A stretch of DNA of 64,000 bases from Hirsutella rhossiliensis (GCF_020360975.1 NW_025408674.1:682001-746000), one strand, 5' to 3'. Shown: positions 39,427 to 48,138, numbered from the stretch's first letter. Notes: generated by a model from the letters alone, not told the origin. A program made the numbers and translations.

Positions 39427-40460
39427 TGAAGCTTGCCTTTCGAGTCATCTGCTTTCCATTGTACGAGCTCTTTATCGATTCCAGAATTAGTCCGGGCCGT
39501 GCCGGTAGCGCCAACGCCACGCCGGCGGAGGGCAACAAAGAGGTTTGGCGAGGAAAAGAGGTTATCTAGAAACACGTGATAAGGTTGTTCCGGTAGCAGC
39601 TTGATCAATGCAGGCACAACGCTTTGGGTTGGATTGAGATAGATCTGATCATTGTTGCCGGGCTTCTTGCGTCTAATTGGCTCTGCAGCTGAGCCCATTG
39701 CCTGTTTTGGAAGGTGCCAAATCCACGATAGGAAGTAACCTCTTTGTGCTGAAGCCCATACTTTGTAACCCACGGGAACTGGCTTGCTTGGCACCCTTGT
39801 TGTCTGCTTAGATCGACCCGTGTAACGGATCATGCACTCATCAATTGCAATCATGCTTCCCGGGTTATATAAGTGAAGAGATATCTGTTGGATGTGACTG
39901 GACCAATCATTGACGTAATCGAAGTCCGTTGAAATGAGGTTATCTGGATCACATAGGCGAAGGTTCCGGAGAATCTGAGTAAAGCGATCGAACGTCATAA
40001 ACTTGACAATCGGATGCGTTGGACGCTGAATACCTAGACGCGATGTCTTCCAATGGTCCTGTACTCTTCTTTCCCTGTGTAAACCTAGGTAAATCAGGAT
40101 AGCAAGCCAGATATATACTTCATCGGGTGTAATTGGCGTCCAGCGAAGTCGTCTCGAGTGTGGTAATGGTGCTTGAGAGCGGGAAAATGGCTCCCTGTTG
40201 GTCCAAAGAACCCACTTTTCCACGAGATCAAGTGGTACAAAGGCTTCAAAAAGAGCCAATGCCGTAGTAGGAAGGTTACGGACCTCCGGGGCCCGGAACG
40301 GCACTTCAAGCGGCTCAAATTTGCTGCCGCGTGTGGGCAGCGGCGGCAGTGCTGGGCGGCATGTATTATCGCTCGGGTGCTCACATAAGCTATTGTCGAT
40401 ACGAATAAGGAGCTCATCATCAAATTGGTTGGTCACGGCCACGGGGCGAGGAGAATCCAT
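39201..40460 (-). CDS. piggyBac-like transposase, N-terminal part
   Basis: I chose the ATG at 40460 (MDSPRPVAV) because the ATG at 40487 lies in the pogo terminal repeat. The DDE_Tnp_1_7 domain contains MTFDRFTQILRNLRL, then AIDECMIRYTGRSKQTT (first Asp) and YHVFLDNLFSSPNLFVALR (second Asp). The correct frame ends near 39425 (KGKLQWPWGK) and the protein continues at 38671-39426, displaced by one indel. Without the indel it would be about 590 residues, normal for the family. Confidence 0.85.
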   Translation of the reverse strand: MDSPRPVAVTNQFDDELLIRIDNSLCEHPSDNTCRPALPPLPTRGSKFEPLEVPFRAPEVRNLPTTALALFEAFVPLDLVEKWVLWTNREPFSRSQAPLPHSRRLRWTPITPDEVYIWLAILIYLGLHRERRVQDHWKTSRLGIQRPTHPIVKFMTFDRFTQILRNLRLCDPDNLISTDFDYVNDWSSHIQQISLHLYNPGSMIAIDECMIRYTGRSKQTTRVPSKPVPVGYKVWASAQRGYFLSWIWHLPKQAMGSAAEPIRRKKPGNNDQIYLNPTQSVVPALIKLLPEQPYHVFLDNLFSSPNLFVALRRRGVGATGTARTNSGIDKELVQWKADDSKGKLQWPWGKLQLIPRLITLSTRSPGKTMPSCSCYQLCIRATRLKSESGSGQPTSRSHNKERSKKSLKISIRRSSNCLL

Positions 40461-40477
40461 AAGGATCGCGAGAATTA

Positions 40478-42398
40478 CCCGTGCCACGCCCCACCTTTAT
40501 TTGGAACTCGCGAGCTCGCACCACCTAAAGGTGGTGCTCACCACCGGTATAACCACACCACCGATATAACCATTTTTTCCACCCCTTGATCTAAAACCGC
40601 TTCAGCCAGCGTTTACCACCCTCGGAATCGCACACCTCCGCTCTCTCCAGTCTTTCCGATGCCCTCCATTTGCGTGCCTCTTTTGCCGTTTCTCAAAGCA
40701 TCTCTTTCGAGCGTTTCGCGCCTTCTTCTCCGCATCCTCGATCACCTTCCTCGCCTTCGCAACCTGGTCTTCCTCCTTTGCTTCACCATTTGCCGCCCTT
40801 CTGCTACCGACAACACCCCTCCTGATTGCAGTTGCACGTTCTTCATAGCCCTGCGCTGTTGTTGTGTCCGCTCCGCCATTCTAGTCCGGCCCAGATCTCT
40901 TTTTGTTTGCACAAGCTCCGCGGCCAAAGATAGAGATCCACGGATGAATCGATTCAGATCGCGAGCGAAGCCAGAATCCAGGCTCTCATCGTGTTCTATT
41001 CGATCTCCCAGTTCGTCCGCAACCTTGTTGATCTGACGTAAAGTCAATGGCGTCTCGAAAGGCGAGGAGTAGGGCCCTGAATGGGGCGGGGGCGAGGGTG
41101 TTTTCTTCGCTTGTCGAGCTTCCAGAACACGAAGCACCACTTGTGGATCAAAGGGAAACACTCCTGTCTTTCGAAAAGCGGAACGGATTGTATCTATCTT
41201 GAAAGCCTTCAATCGCACATCTTGAATGAACGAGAGAAACTCAAGCTTTGTGATGTTGACGAGGCCATCTCGAACCATGACATCTAAAGCCTTGGCGTGA
41301 TAGTGCTTTAGGGGCTGGAAAACGACAACGTCCAAAGGCTGAAGTACATGGGTGAGATTAGGTGGCATGCCAAAGGGGATGATGCCTTTCTCGTCACAAT
41401 ACTGAATGAATTGCCTGGTGTGATGAGAGCCATGGCCGTCGAGGAGCAGCAAACGTCTCGAGCTTTTGGAGCTTTTCGCAGAGTGCTTGTCGAAATGCTG
41501 AAGCCATTCCAAGCTGATCGTATCGTTTGAGTAACCGGTGGGAGTAGGCCGGATGACTGTGTCATGATCAAGCTCGGGAATCTGATACCATGAAGCCATG
41601 TGCATCTGCGCGGCGAGTATCAGAAACGCGGGAATGACTTCTCCATTCGCCGAGATGGCTTCAATAGCGGTCGCAGACTCCCTGTTCTCTGGTATGCCAA
41701 AGTAATGCGCTCTCGCTCGTTTTGTCACAATCAGCTGGTCTTTACCGACCCCGATGCGAAAGCCGGTCTCGTCCATGTTCCAGATGTCCTCGGGGGGGAT
41801 GCCATTCTCTTGAACGACTTGCTGCAAAGCCTGGAAGTATTGATGAACACGCGTCAGGTCTTCAGAGGCCTGCCGCTCTGCCTGGAGCTTCCTCTGACGT
41901 CTTTTTAGATAGCCATGACGCTTGAGGAATCGAGAAGTCCAGTTTGGCCCCACGACGGGGGCTTCACTTCTGCCGAAACGCTCACGCAAGATACAATTTG
42001 CGGCGTCCGTGACGAACTCGGCCCGAACTGCAAGGTTAATGGCATCTAGACGATCGATGTAGCGACACAACGCAGCCTCTTCAGGCCGCGATAGCTTCGT
42101 GTTGCTGGCCTTTTGGCCGGTTTTGGCGGGACGGCCTTGCAGACGGTATCGCAATCTGCCACGTGGCACTCCAAATTCTCGCGCGACATTTGCCACTTTC
42201 GCACAGGGATACTTCTCAATGTACTCAACAGCGCTTTGTACTTTTGCCTCCATCTTCTCAAGAGCATAGATCACGGGTTGAGTGGGAGAGAAGCATTACA
42301 AGATCAAGGGGTGGAAAAAATGGTTATACCGGTGGTGAGCACCACCTTTAGGTGGTGCGAGCTCGCGAGTTCCAAATAAAGGTGGGGCGTGGCACGGG
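40478..42398 (-). mobile_element. pogo-type element with intact transposase and long terminal repeats
   Basis: 1921 bp flanked by TA (40476-40477, 42399-42400). The terminal inverted repeats are about 98 bp on the right (42301-42398) and 115 bp on the left (40478-40592). The left one differs by a 17-bp insertion that looks like a partial duplication of the ACCACCGGTATAACC segment. An inner palindrome, GCACCACCTAAAGGTGGTGC, lies in each arm. The transposase is uninterrupted, so this copy could be active. Confidence 0.93.
40742..42274 (-). CDS. pogo-type DDE transposase, intact
   Basis: 510 codons. An alternative start is the Met at codon 8 (MEAKVQSAVEYIEKYP). N-terminal psq helix-turn-helix (PCAKVANVAREFGVPRGRLRYRL), CENP-B/Tc5 type helix-turn-helix (VVGPNWTSRFLKRHGYLKRR), then the DDE domain. 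Its catalytic residues are DIWNMDETGFRIG (about 167), RLLLLDGHGSHHTRQF (about 275) and THVLQPLDVVVFQPLKHYH (about 310). A Lys/Arg-rich C-terminus follows (RKTRLRRRGR). It acts in the nucleus to cut at the inverted repeats and insert at TA. It is the only intact DNA-transposon transposase in the window. Confidence 0.92.
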   Translation of the reverse strand: MIYALEKMEAKVQSAVEYIEKYPCAKVANVAREFGVPRGRLRYRLQGRPAKTGQKASNTKLSRPEEAALCRYIDRLDAINLAVRAEFVTDAANCILRERFGRSEAPVVGPNWTSRFLKRHGYLKRRQRKLQAERQASEDLTRVHQYFQALQQVVQENGIPPEDIWNMDETGFRIGVGKDQLIVTKRARAHYFGIPENRESATAIEAISANGEVIPAFLILAAQMHMASWYQIPELDHDTVIRPTPTGYSNDTISLEWLQHFDKHSAKSSKSSRRLLLLDGHGSHHTRQFIQYCDEKGIIPFGMPPNLTHVLQPLDVVVFQPLKHYHAKALDVMVRDGLVNITKLEFLSFIQDVRLKAFKIDTIRSAFRKTGVFPFDPQVVLRVLEARQAKKTPSPPPHSGPYSSPFETPLTLRQINKVADELGDRIEHDESLDSGFARDLNRFIRGSLSLAAELVQTKRDLGRTRMAERTQQQRRAMKNVQLQSGGVLSVAEGRQMVKQRRKTRLRRRGR

Positions 42399-42524
42399 TA
42401 ATTGTCTGGTGTTTTACTAGTAAATGTTTTGACGTGTCCTCTACGTACCCCGAGGTCACGAGACTGGTACAGGGGTGATGTGGGGCAAAAGAGTTTTTGC
42501 AGTCTTCGCGCATCCCGAGGGATA

Positions 42525-42596
42525 CTCGTGCCCGCCCCCACTTGAAGGGATTCGCTTTGCCACAAAGCGAATCCCTTCAAGTGGGGGCGGGCACGA
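42525..42596. mobile_element. 72-bp foldback element
   Basis: A near-perfect palindrome: 34-bp arms (CTCGTGCCCGCCCCCACTTG...GCTTTG) around a 4-base centre (CCAC), with TA on each side. Its left TA is the same TA that bounds the piggyBac-like element. A shorter relative is at 14212-14277. Confidence 0.72.
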
Positions 42597-42921
42597 TAGC
42601 CAAGGAGGTAGTAGTAGTAGTAGTAGTAGTAGTATTGATTACCGTCTGGGACATCCCTATAAGGGCAAAAGACGTGCTAGGCTAGAGAAGACTAGATACA
42701 TAGAATATCCCGAGTACCTGGACTAAGGACCGTGTGTAGCACCTAACCACTCCATCTAGCAATTCTGAGGCTCTGAGGCCGGTCGGAAATTCGGGCCCTT
42801 CCCGTCAGCGGGTTCCAGGCACGGCAGTGAAGCCGTAATAGTAGTCAGTCTTTGGCCGAGGCCGGGTGACTGAGAAAGCCCACGAAGTCATGGGCCGGCC
42901 GCAAGCCCCCTCGAGGAGGGC

Positions 42922-43236
42922 CTACGGGGCAGAAAGAAAAAGAAAAGAAAAAGGAAGCAGAGAGTGTAGCAATGTTAGTCGGGGATTCGCCCCGATGGCG
43001 ATTGTCTTCTCCCGCAGGAGCGTTCGATCCGGGGCCACTTCGTGGTTATGACAGTCGGCGAAGTCCCCGTGCCTGCTCCTCGTAGCAAGCAGGTGGTGGA
43101 GGTGTTGTCGATTGGTGTGCAGCTCCGGGGGACACCCGGGTGAGGCCTTGAGCTCTAGGCTCTTGTAGCTCCTCGGGGCCCCGCGGCCCACCAGTCCAGA
43201 GGAAGTCGTGGCCGCTAGGCGGCAGAAAGGCCGCAA
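42922..43236 (-). pseudogene. C-terminal remnant of LINE ORF2 inside the derivative
   Basis: Reads YKSLELKASPGCPPELHTNR and LHHLLATRSRHGDFADCHNHE, matching YQSLTLKFPSGCPPELGLPR and LHHLLAARTHHGDFADYHERF at the end of ORF2 of the LINE at 31132. The upstream residues are minisatellite. It is too short to act as an enzyme. Confidence 0.75.
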
Positions 43237-43490
43237 GGCGGCAAGTTCGAGCCGCGAGACGGCAGAAGGAGGCAGAGCCGCAAGGCGGCAGAAGGCGAGG
43301 CCAGCCAGTAAAGGCGGCAGAGGGTGCGAGGCAGCGCGAGGCGTGCCAGGAAGGGCGAGAAGAAGTTGGGCCGCGAGGCGGCAGAAGAGGTCGGGGCCGC
43401 GAGGCGGCAGAAGTCGAGGCCAGCCAGTAAAGGCGGCAGAAGAAGGCGATGCCGCGAGGCGGCAGAAGGCGAGGCAGCGCGAGGCATGCC
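43205..43490. repeat. GC-rich minisatellite in LINE derivative
   Basis: Many irregular copies of GGCGGCAGAAG, with interspersed GAGGCCAGCCAGTAAA and CCGCGA blocks. The derivative in opposite orientation (about 46368-46640) carries the same array with a different repeat count. It is not CRISPR: the units are short, irregular and lack unique spacers. Confidence 0.7.
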
Positions 43491-43684
43491 GTTATTCGAG
43501 ACCAGCTTCCCAAGAGGAGACGAACTCTCCAAAGTCTGCCTTTTGGTGCTTGCTAGAGCCCCGTTAGGGCTAGAGAGGCAGAAGCATGGTCGGGTGACCT
43601 GAAAATAATTATCCACTAACAGGCTGCTAACAGCCCGCAGAAGAGAAGAATTTTTACAGGGGAGAGTTGGATAGCCAAGGAGGT

Positions 43685-43725
43685 GGGAGCTTGCGAATTC
43701 CAAATAAAGTGGGGCGTGGCACGGG
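43685..43725 (-). repeat. pogo terminal-repeat relic
   Basis: About 41 bp matching the outer end of the terminal repeat of the element at 40478 (TTCCAAATAAAGTGGGGCGT...GGCACGGG), followed by TA at 43726-43727. It marks a second, mostly deleted member of that family. Confidence 0.7.
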
Positions 43726-43727
43726 TA

Positions 43728-43773
43728 CACGCTTTTTCCGCCCAACTTAGTGCTTCGCACTAAGTTGGCTGAC
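43728..43773 (+). repeat. 46-bp TA-flanked hairpin element, copy 3
   Basis: The same 46-bp unit as at 12409 and 14332, TA on both sides. Hairpin arms at 43742-43753 and 43757-43768. Confidence 0.6.
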
Positions 43774-43775
43774 TA

Positions 43776-44253
43776 CTTTTTGGTGGGAATTTTTTTCAAT
43801 TGCGCTACCCAAAGGGGGCTTCCTAGGTACTCGTTGGCCCTTTACTAGGGACCTCTTCTTAATGACCGAACACCGAACAGATCCGAGAGAACCGCAACCC
43901 GATAAACTCACTTCCAACACCCACCATGGGTGGGTTTCTTCGATGCCAGCCAACTCTTCGTTCTCTATCTCGTTACTATTGTGTCGACCTTTTTTGCAGA
44001 GAATCGTTGGCTAGGCCTGCGCAGTCCTTGGACGCCACGTCCAACATCCGTTGAGAAGAAGCCGGCGAAGACTCCCAGGGCGTTCCATGTCCGCGGTGTC
44101 CCACGAGAATGGGATTCTTGCCGCCTGTAGAACTTCCTGAAAGAAGGCGACTTGGTTCCGAGTCGGACTTCCGACAAGTCAAATCACTCGCACAAGAGAT
44201 CCATGGCCGCTCGTCGTTGGGTACGGGGGCGTTGTTTGAAGCTGATTGGGCTG
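43776..44253. other. 3' flank of the MARVEL-like gene
   Basis: Non-repetitive sequence downstream of the minus-strand gene. It probably holds its 3' UTR. I see no other gene. Confidence 0.4.
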
Positions 44254-45141
44254 CTACTGCTGCTGGTTCAAGCCGACAGGCTGCCGCTGTTCGACCTTGG
44301 GCTCTATCTGGCAGTTGGCGGTCGACGTGGCCGTGTTGGTGTTAAAGTGGAAGCGTGCTGCCTTGCGAAGGCGGAGGAAGGCAAGAAGGGTCCAGACAAA
44401 TGTCACAATGTGAAGGACCCTAGAGCAGTGTCAACTTATCAAGTAACGTACGTTTCGTCATGTCTTGGACCAGAGACACAGCCTCTTCTGGCCGGTCCTG
44501 CCAGCAAACATGAGGAGTACCTCAACGGAGGGCAGCAGAAGAACTTACCACACCAAGGCGCCTAGTCCCGCAACGGCCGAAATCATGTGGCGGTTGATCT
44601 GGAGCGGAATAGCCCTATTGACGAGGCAATTGTTCAAGTTGAAGTTGCCGCTGTTGTAGACGCACCCGCTGTTGGGCCAGTTGTAAGCAGGCATGTCAGG
44701 GACGTTGCCAAGCAAGGCGCGCATCGCCGCCACGGCAGCAAACGTGGCGAGCCAGAGGACAACGAGGACGGCGTCGAGGGCCAGCACGGCTACGATGCGA
44801 TACGCGGCGTGGCAGCTCGGGACCTTTTCCGTGACCAAGGCGTAAGCGACGACGATACAGGTGATGATGGGCTGGAGACGCGGAGTATTAGTTTCGAGTT
44901 TGACGCCTACCAAGCGTGCCGATGGCCATTTTGACCAGAGGCTGGTTCATAAAGATCTTGTTGCACGACGTACCATTGCCAGAGCGAGCCCGAGTTCGTT
45001 GAAGTACAGGCCAGAGGCGACGACGCTAGCGAGAGCGAGTACGATGAGAGCGAGGACGGCCTGCGCGATGCGGAGAGCGAACAACAAGGTTGGTGATGCG
45101 AGGACATGGCCACTGACGGGTTCCTGGCTAGGCTGCTCCAT
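44254..45141 (-). CDS. MARVEL-like four-helix membrane protein, three exons
   Basis: The only intact host gene seen. Exons on the minus strand: 45141-44974, 44871-44549 and 44419-44254 (168+323+166 nt, 218 residues). Intron 1 (44973-44872, 102 bp) is GTACGT...CTCCAG and intron 2 (44548-44420, 129 bp) is GTAAGT...CTCTAG; both joins keep frame. Four hydrophobic helices: LLFALRIAQAVLALIVLALA; the GLALAM-PIITCIVVAYALV junction; AYRIVAVLALDAVLVVLWLA; and ISAVAGLGALVW-VLHIVTFVWTLLAF, which crosses intron 2. A Cys-containing loop (GCVYNSGNFNLNNC) and a Gln-rich cytosolic tail follow. The topology and loop match the fungal MARVEL-domain family of plasma-membrane proteins; its precise function is unknown. 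Confidence 0.82.
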
Positions 45142-46115
45142 TATGGATGGCTTGGGCTTTGGTTCTGATATCGATGTCTCCGCCGTCTAGGCAATAGGTA
45201 GGTTGGGTCTGGTTGATGACGGCTCGGGTGAGAGAGGTAGAACTCGCACCCTCCATTCCAAGCTCTATCCTCTCGGTATTACAGCGAGCGCCTTACATAT
45301 ACCTTTCTGCCTCGCCCGGGCTGCGATATAGTCTGCCTACGTGTATGGCGCTCACCACGGGCTAGAGCGGTCTACTGCCTTGCCCGTCAAATACAAAATA
45401 CGTTATATTCCAAGAAATCATGAGCCAATCTGGAGCGGAGACACGCCGTGGCTGTGGCTTCTCAGCGAGGATCCTCGACGACTGCGTTAGCGTCAATAGC
45501 CAGTCGGCCCATGTTCTAGGCCCACGATGCCCAATTCCTTCCTTGTGTGTGTGAAAGTATGGGTATTAGACTGTAGCCTTGTTGACATGTCGGCAGATGT
45601 CAAGGCGGGGCTTCTAGACTGCCGTCCAGCTCTTTGTTCATCTCTGAACGGCTGATAGATGCGTGTTTCAGAGATGTGATGGTTCTCGATGTCACCGGAT
45701 ACACGGCCATGTGGCGTGAATCGAGTGGGCCTAGAACAAGTGGTTGGAGCGCAATCAGTCATGATTGGCTTCCCCGCTTGATAGATATTGAGGGAAGGAG
45801 ACGTGTTATTACCCGTTGGCATGTTCCTTCGTACGTCCCTCCGTAAGCCAATGGGGCCCCTACCCCTAAGTTGGCGCCAAAACCTCTGGTCAGTCAATAG
45901 GTTGGAAAGCCGACCTGCTGTGTGGTCTGTGTGAAGTCTTGCAGCCAGCTGAACAGCCTAACGATTCCTGTGGAGCTGAGGCTCCAATACCTTAGCAAAC
46001 GTACGATCGTAGGGACCCATCGCCTTAGACCACTACCCACTCGCCACCTCACCATGCTTATTACCTGAAGAACAAGGAATGATCTTGCAGGAAAAGAGGC
46101 CTCCCAACGAGACTT
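45142..46115. other. upstream region of the MARVEL-like gene, no gene seen
   Basis: Unique sequence that probably contains the promoter and 5' UTR. Short open frames here (for example 45493-45897 minus) show no domain and no splice support. Confidence 0.4.
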
Positions 46116-46156
46116 CCCGGGCCATGCCCCACTGTATTTAGAACTCGCGAGCTTGC
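46116..46156 (+). repeat. pogo terminal-repeat relic, second copy
   Basis: A diverged copy of the outer terminal repeat of the 40478 element (CCCGGGCCATGCCCCAC...ACTCGCGAGCTTGCACC). It lacks a TA flank on its outer side. Confidence 0.6.
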
Positions 46157-46171
46157 ACCACCCCTGTAAAC

Positions 46172-47233
46172 ACAACTCTCCCCTGTAAAAATTCTTCTCT
46201 TCTGCGGGCTGTTAGCAGCCTGTTAGTGATGAAGAAATTTTCAGGCCACCCGACCATGCTTCTGCCTCTCTAGCCCTAACGGGGCTCTAGCAGGCACCAA
46301 AGGCAGACTTTGGAGAGTTCGTCTCCTCTTGGGAAGCTGGTCTCGAATAACGGCACGCATCGCGCTGCCTCGCCTTCTGCCGCCTCGCGGCATCGCCTTC
46401 TTCTGCCGCCTTTACTGGCTGGCCTCGACTTCTGCCGCCTCGCGGCCCTGACTTCTGCTGCCACCTCGCGGCCCCGACCTCTTCTGCCGCCCCGCGGCCC
46501 GACTTCTTCTCGCCCTCCTGGCACGCCTCGCGCTGCCTTGCACCCTCTGCCGCCTTTACTGGCTGGCCTCGCCTTCTGCCGCCTTGCGGCCCTGACTCCT
46601 TCTGCCGTCTCGCGGCCCCGACCTCTGCCGCCTAGCGGCCACGACTTCCTCTGGACTGGTGGGCCGCGGGGGCCCCGAGGAGCTACAAGAGCCTAGAGCT
46701 CAAGGCCTCACCCGGGTGTCCCCCGGAGCTGCACACCAATCGACAACACCTCCACCACCTGCTTGCTACGAGGAGCAGGCACGGGGACTTCGCCGACTGT
46801 CATGACCACGAAGTGGTCCCGGATCGAACGCTCCTGCGGGAGAAGACAATCGCCATCGGGGCGAACCCCCGACTAACATTGCTACACTCTCTGCTTCCTT
46901 TTTCCCTTCTTTTTCTTTCTGCCCCGTAGGCCCTCCTCGAGGGGGCTTGCGGCCGGCCCATGACTTCGTGGGCTTTCTCAGTCACCCGGCCTCGGCCAAA
47001 GACTGACTACTATTACGGCTTCACTGCCGTGCCTGGAACCCGCTGACGGGGAAGGGCCCGAATTTCCGACCGGCCTCAGAGCCTCAGAATTGCTAGATGG
47101 AGTGGTTAGGTGCTACACACGGTCCTTAGTCCAGGTACTCGGGATATTCTATGTATCTAGTCTTCTCTAGCCTAGCACGTCTTTTGCCCTTATAGGGATG
47201 TCCCAGACGGTAATCAATACTACTACTACTACT
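46172..47233 (+). mobile_element. internally deleted LINE derivative, inverted relative to 42610
   Basis: Plus orientation, flanked by the 15-bp duplication ACCACCCCTGTAAAC (46157-46171, 47234-47248). It has the same architecture as 42610-43669: leader, minisatellite, ORF2 tail, 3' UTR and a (TAC)n tail ending at 47233. Sequence identity to that copy is high. The ORF2 tail is on the plus strand at about 46640-46870. Confidence 0.8.
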
Positions 47234-47248
47234 ACCACCCCTGTAAAC

Positions 47249-47470
47249 AACTCTCCTGTAAAAAAATTTCTCTTCTGCGGGCTGTTAGCAGCCTGTTAGC
47301 GGAGAAGAATTTTTCAGGCCACCCGACCATGCTTCTGCCTCTCTAGCCCTAACGGGGCTCTAGCATGCACCAAAGGCAGACTTTGGAGAGTTCATCTCCT
47401 CTTGGGAAGAAGCTGGTCTCGAATAACGGCATGCCTCGCGCTGCCTCGCCTTCTGCCGCCTCGCCCGCCA
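47249..47470 (+). mobile_element. 5' fragment of another LINE derivative
   Basis: Begins AACTCTCCTGTAAAAAAATT, like the leader of the copy at 46172, and ends abruptly in the first minisatellite units near 47470. The 46172 copy inserted immediately 5' of this one, giving a head-to-tail pair. Confidence 0.7.
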
Positions 47471-47837
47471 TCATTTCAAGTATTTTGTCCAGTCTCTAGG
47501 GTCCGCTGTCGTCATACACGGCTTTGCCATCTGCTTCCAGTCGGACATCAACCGTAGTAGGCCTTGCCATGCATATTGTGTTGACTAGCGCTGTACTACA
47601 CCGCGCCACCCGCCGCCACCAAAAGTCTTCCCCTTGTTCTCCGTATAAGTACTTCAATAAAGGACCTATAGAGGTACTAATAGCTACGAAGTGAGGTGAG
47701 ATTGATGCTCTGTTAATGCGCTGTAATCGAGTGCGCTTTACGGAGTACCCCGTATGGAGTAAATAAAGGCACTGTCCTGACGAAGTAGTCGAGGGAACTG
47801 AAATTACGTGGCTGCGGCGTAGTGCGGCGCTACGGGA
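47471..47837. other. unassigned spacer
   Basis: No coding or repeat match that I can support within the window. Confidence 0.3.
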
Positions 47838-47938
47838 TGTCGCGAAGACCATTGCGCCACGCAGGCAAAAGTGGAACGCGCGCTCCGACAGGTGCGCTGC
47901 AATTGACACATATAACTGACAACCGCGTTTTCCGACAC
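47838..47938 (-). repeat. SINE-like 101-bp repeat, copy 2
   Basis: TGTCGCGAAGACC...TTTTCCGACAC, essentially identical to 48139-48239. On the minus strand it contains TGGCGCAATGGT, a good match to the tRNA/pol III A box consensus. Confidence 0.5.
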
Positions 47939-47984
47939 ACCCCCTCAGGGATCGCGGCTCCGCCGGGATTCCTAGACCTAAGCC

Positions 47985-48138
47985 CACGACGCGGGAGTCG
48001 AACACCAAGCACCGCGCCCATTACCCAGGGAAATCCAAGAGAGAGAGGGGTACACGGATATCTACGGGTATTACCCCGCAACGCGCAGTCACCGGAAGTT
48101 GCAGGGGGTAGTTTGCCACCCCCTCCCGGGCTCATAAC
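47985..48138 (-). repeat. dispersed module between the two SINE-like repeats
   Basis: Diverged copy of 13262-13390. On the minus strand it carries GTTCGACTCC, a B-box-like motif, and GTTATGAGCCCGGGAGG. Together with the adjacent A-box-like motif this suggests a tRNA-derived retroposon, but the A-to-B spacing is about 170 bp, long for a functional promoter. Confidence 0.35.

Larger units (their letters stand above)
38581..42522 (-). mobile_element. piggyBac-like element with TA-flanked ends, carrying a nested pogo element
   Basis: 3942 bp, or about 2.0 kb without the nested element. The terminal inverted repeats are TCCCTCGGGATGCGCGAAGA-CTGCA, flanked by TA (38579-38580, 42523-42524). It encodes a DDE_Tnp_1_7 (piggyBac) transposase reading minus, only about 90 bp from one end. 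Before the pogo insertion the other end was about 140 bp from the start codon. The TA flank is unexpected for piggyBac, which uses TTAA. The MITE at 13902-14157 shares the ends. Confidence 0.8.
42610..43669 (-). mobile_element. internally deleted LINE derivative with (TAC)n tail
   Basis: Minus orientation, flanked by the 15-bp duplication GATAGCCAAGGAGGT (42595-42609, 43670-43684). From its 5' end there are about 170 bp of conserved leader (43500-43669), a GC-rich minisatellite (43205-43490), the last part of a LINE RNase H (about 42965-43200), a 3' UTR and a (TAC)n tail (42610-42636). There is no endonuclease or RT. Confidence 0.8.

Noticed and set aside
43205..43490. Possible CRISPR-like array
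   Set aside because: Units are about 11 bp, irregular and without unique spacers, and the genome is eukaryotic.
43208..43760. Open frames of 119-181 codons over the GC-rich array
   Set aside because: They translate the minisatellite; composition is repetitive and differs between the inverted copies.
45493..45897. 134-codon frame upstream of the MARVEL-like gene
   Set aside because: No homology or domain visible and no splice or start context; treated as promoter-side spacer.
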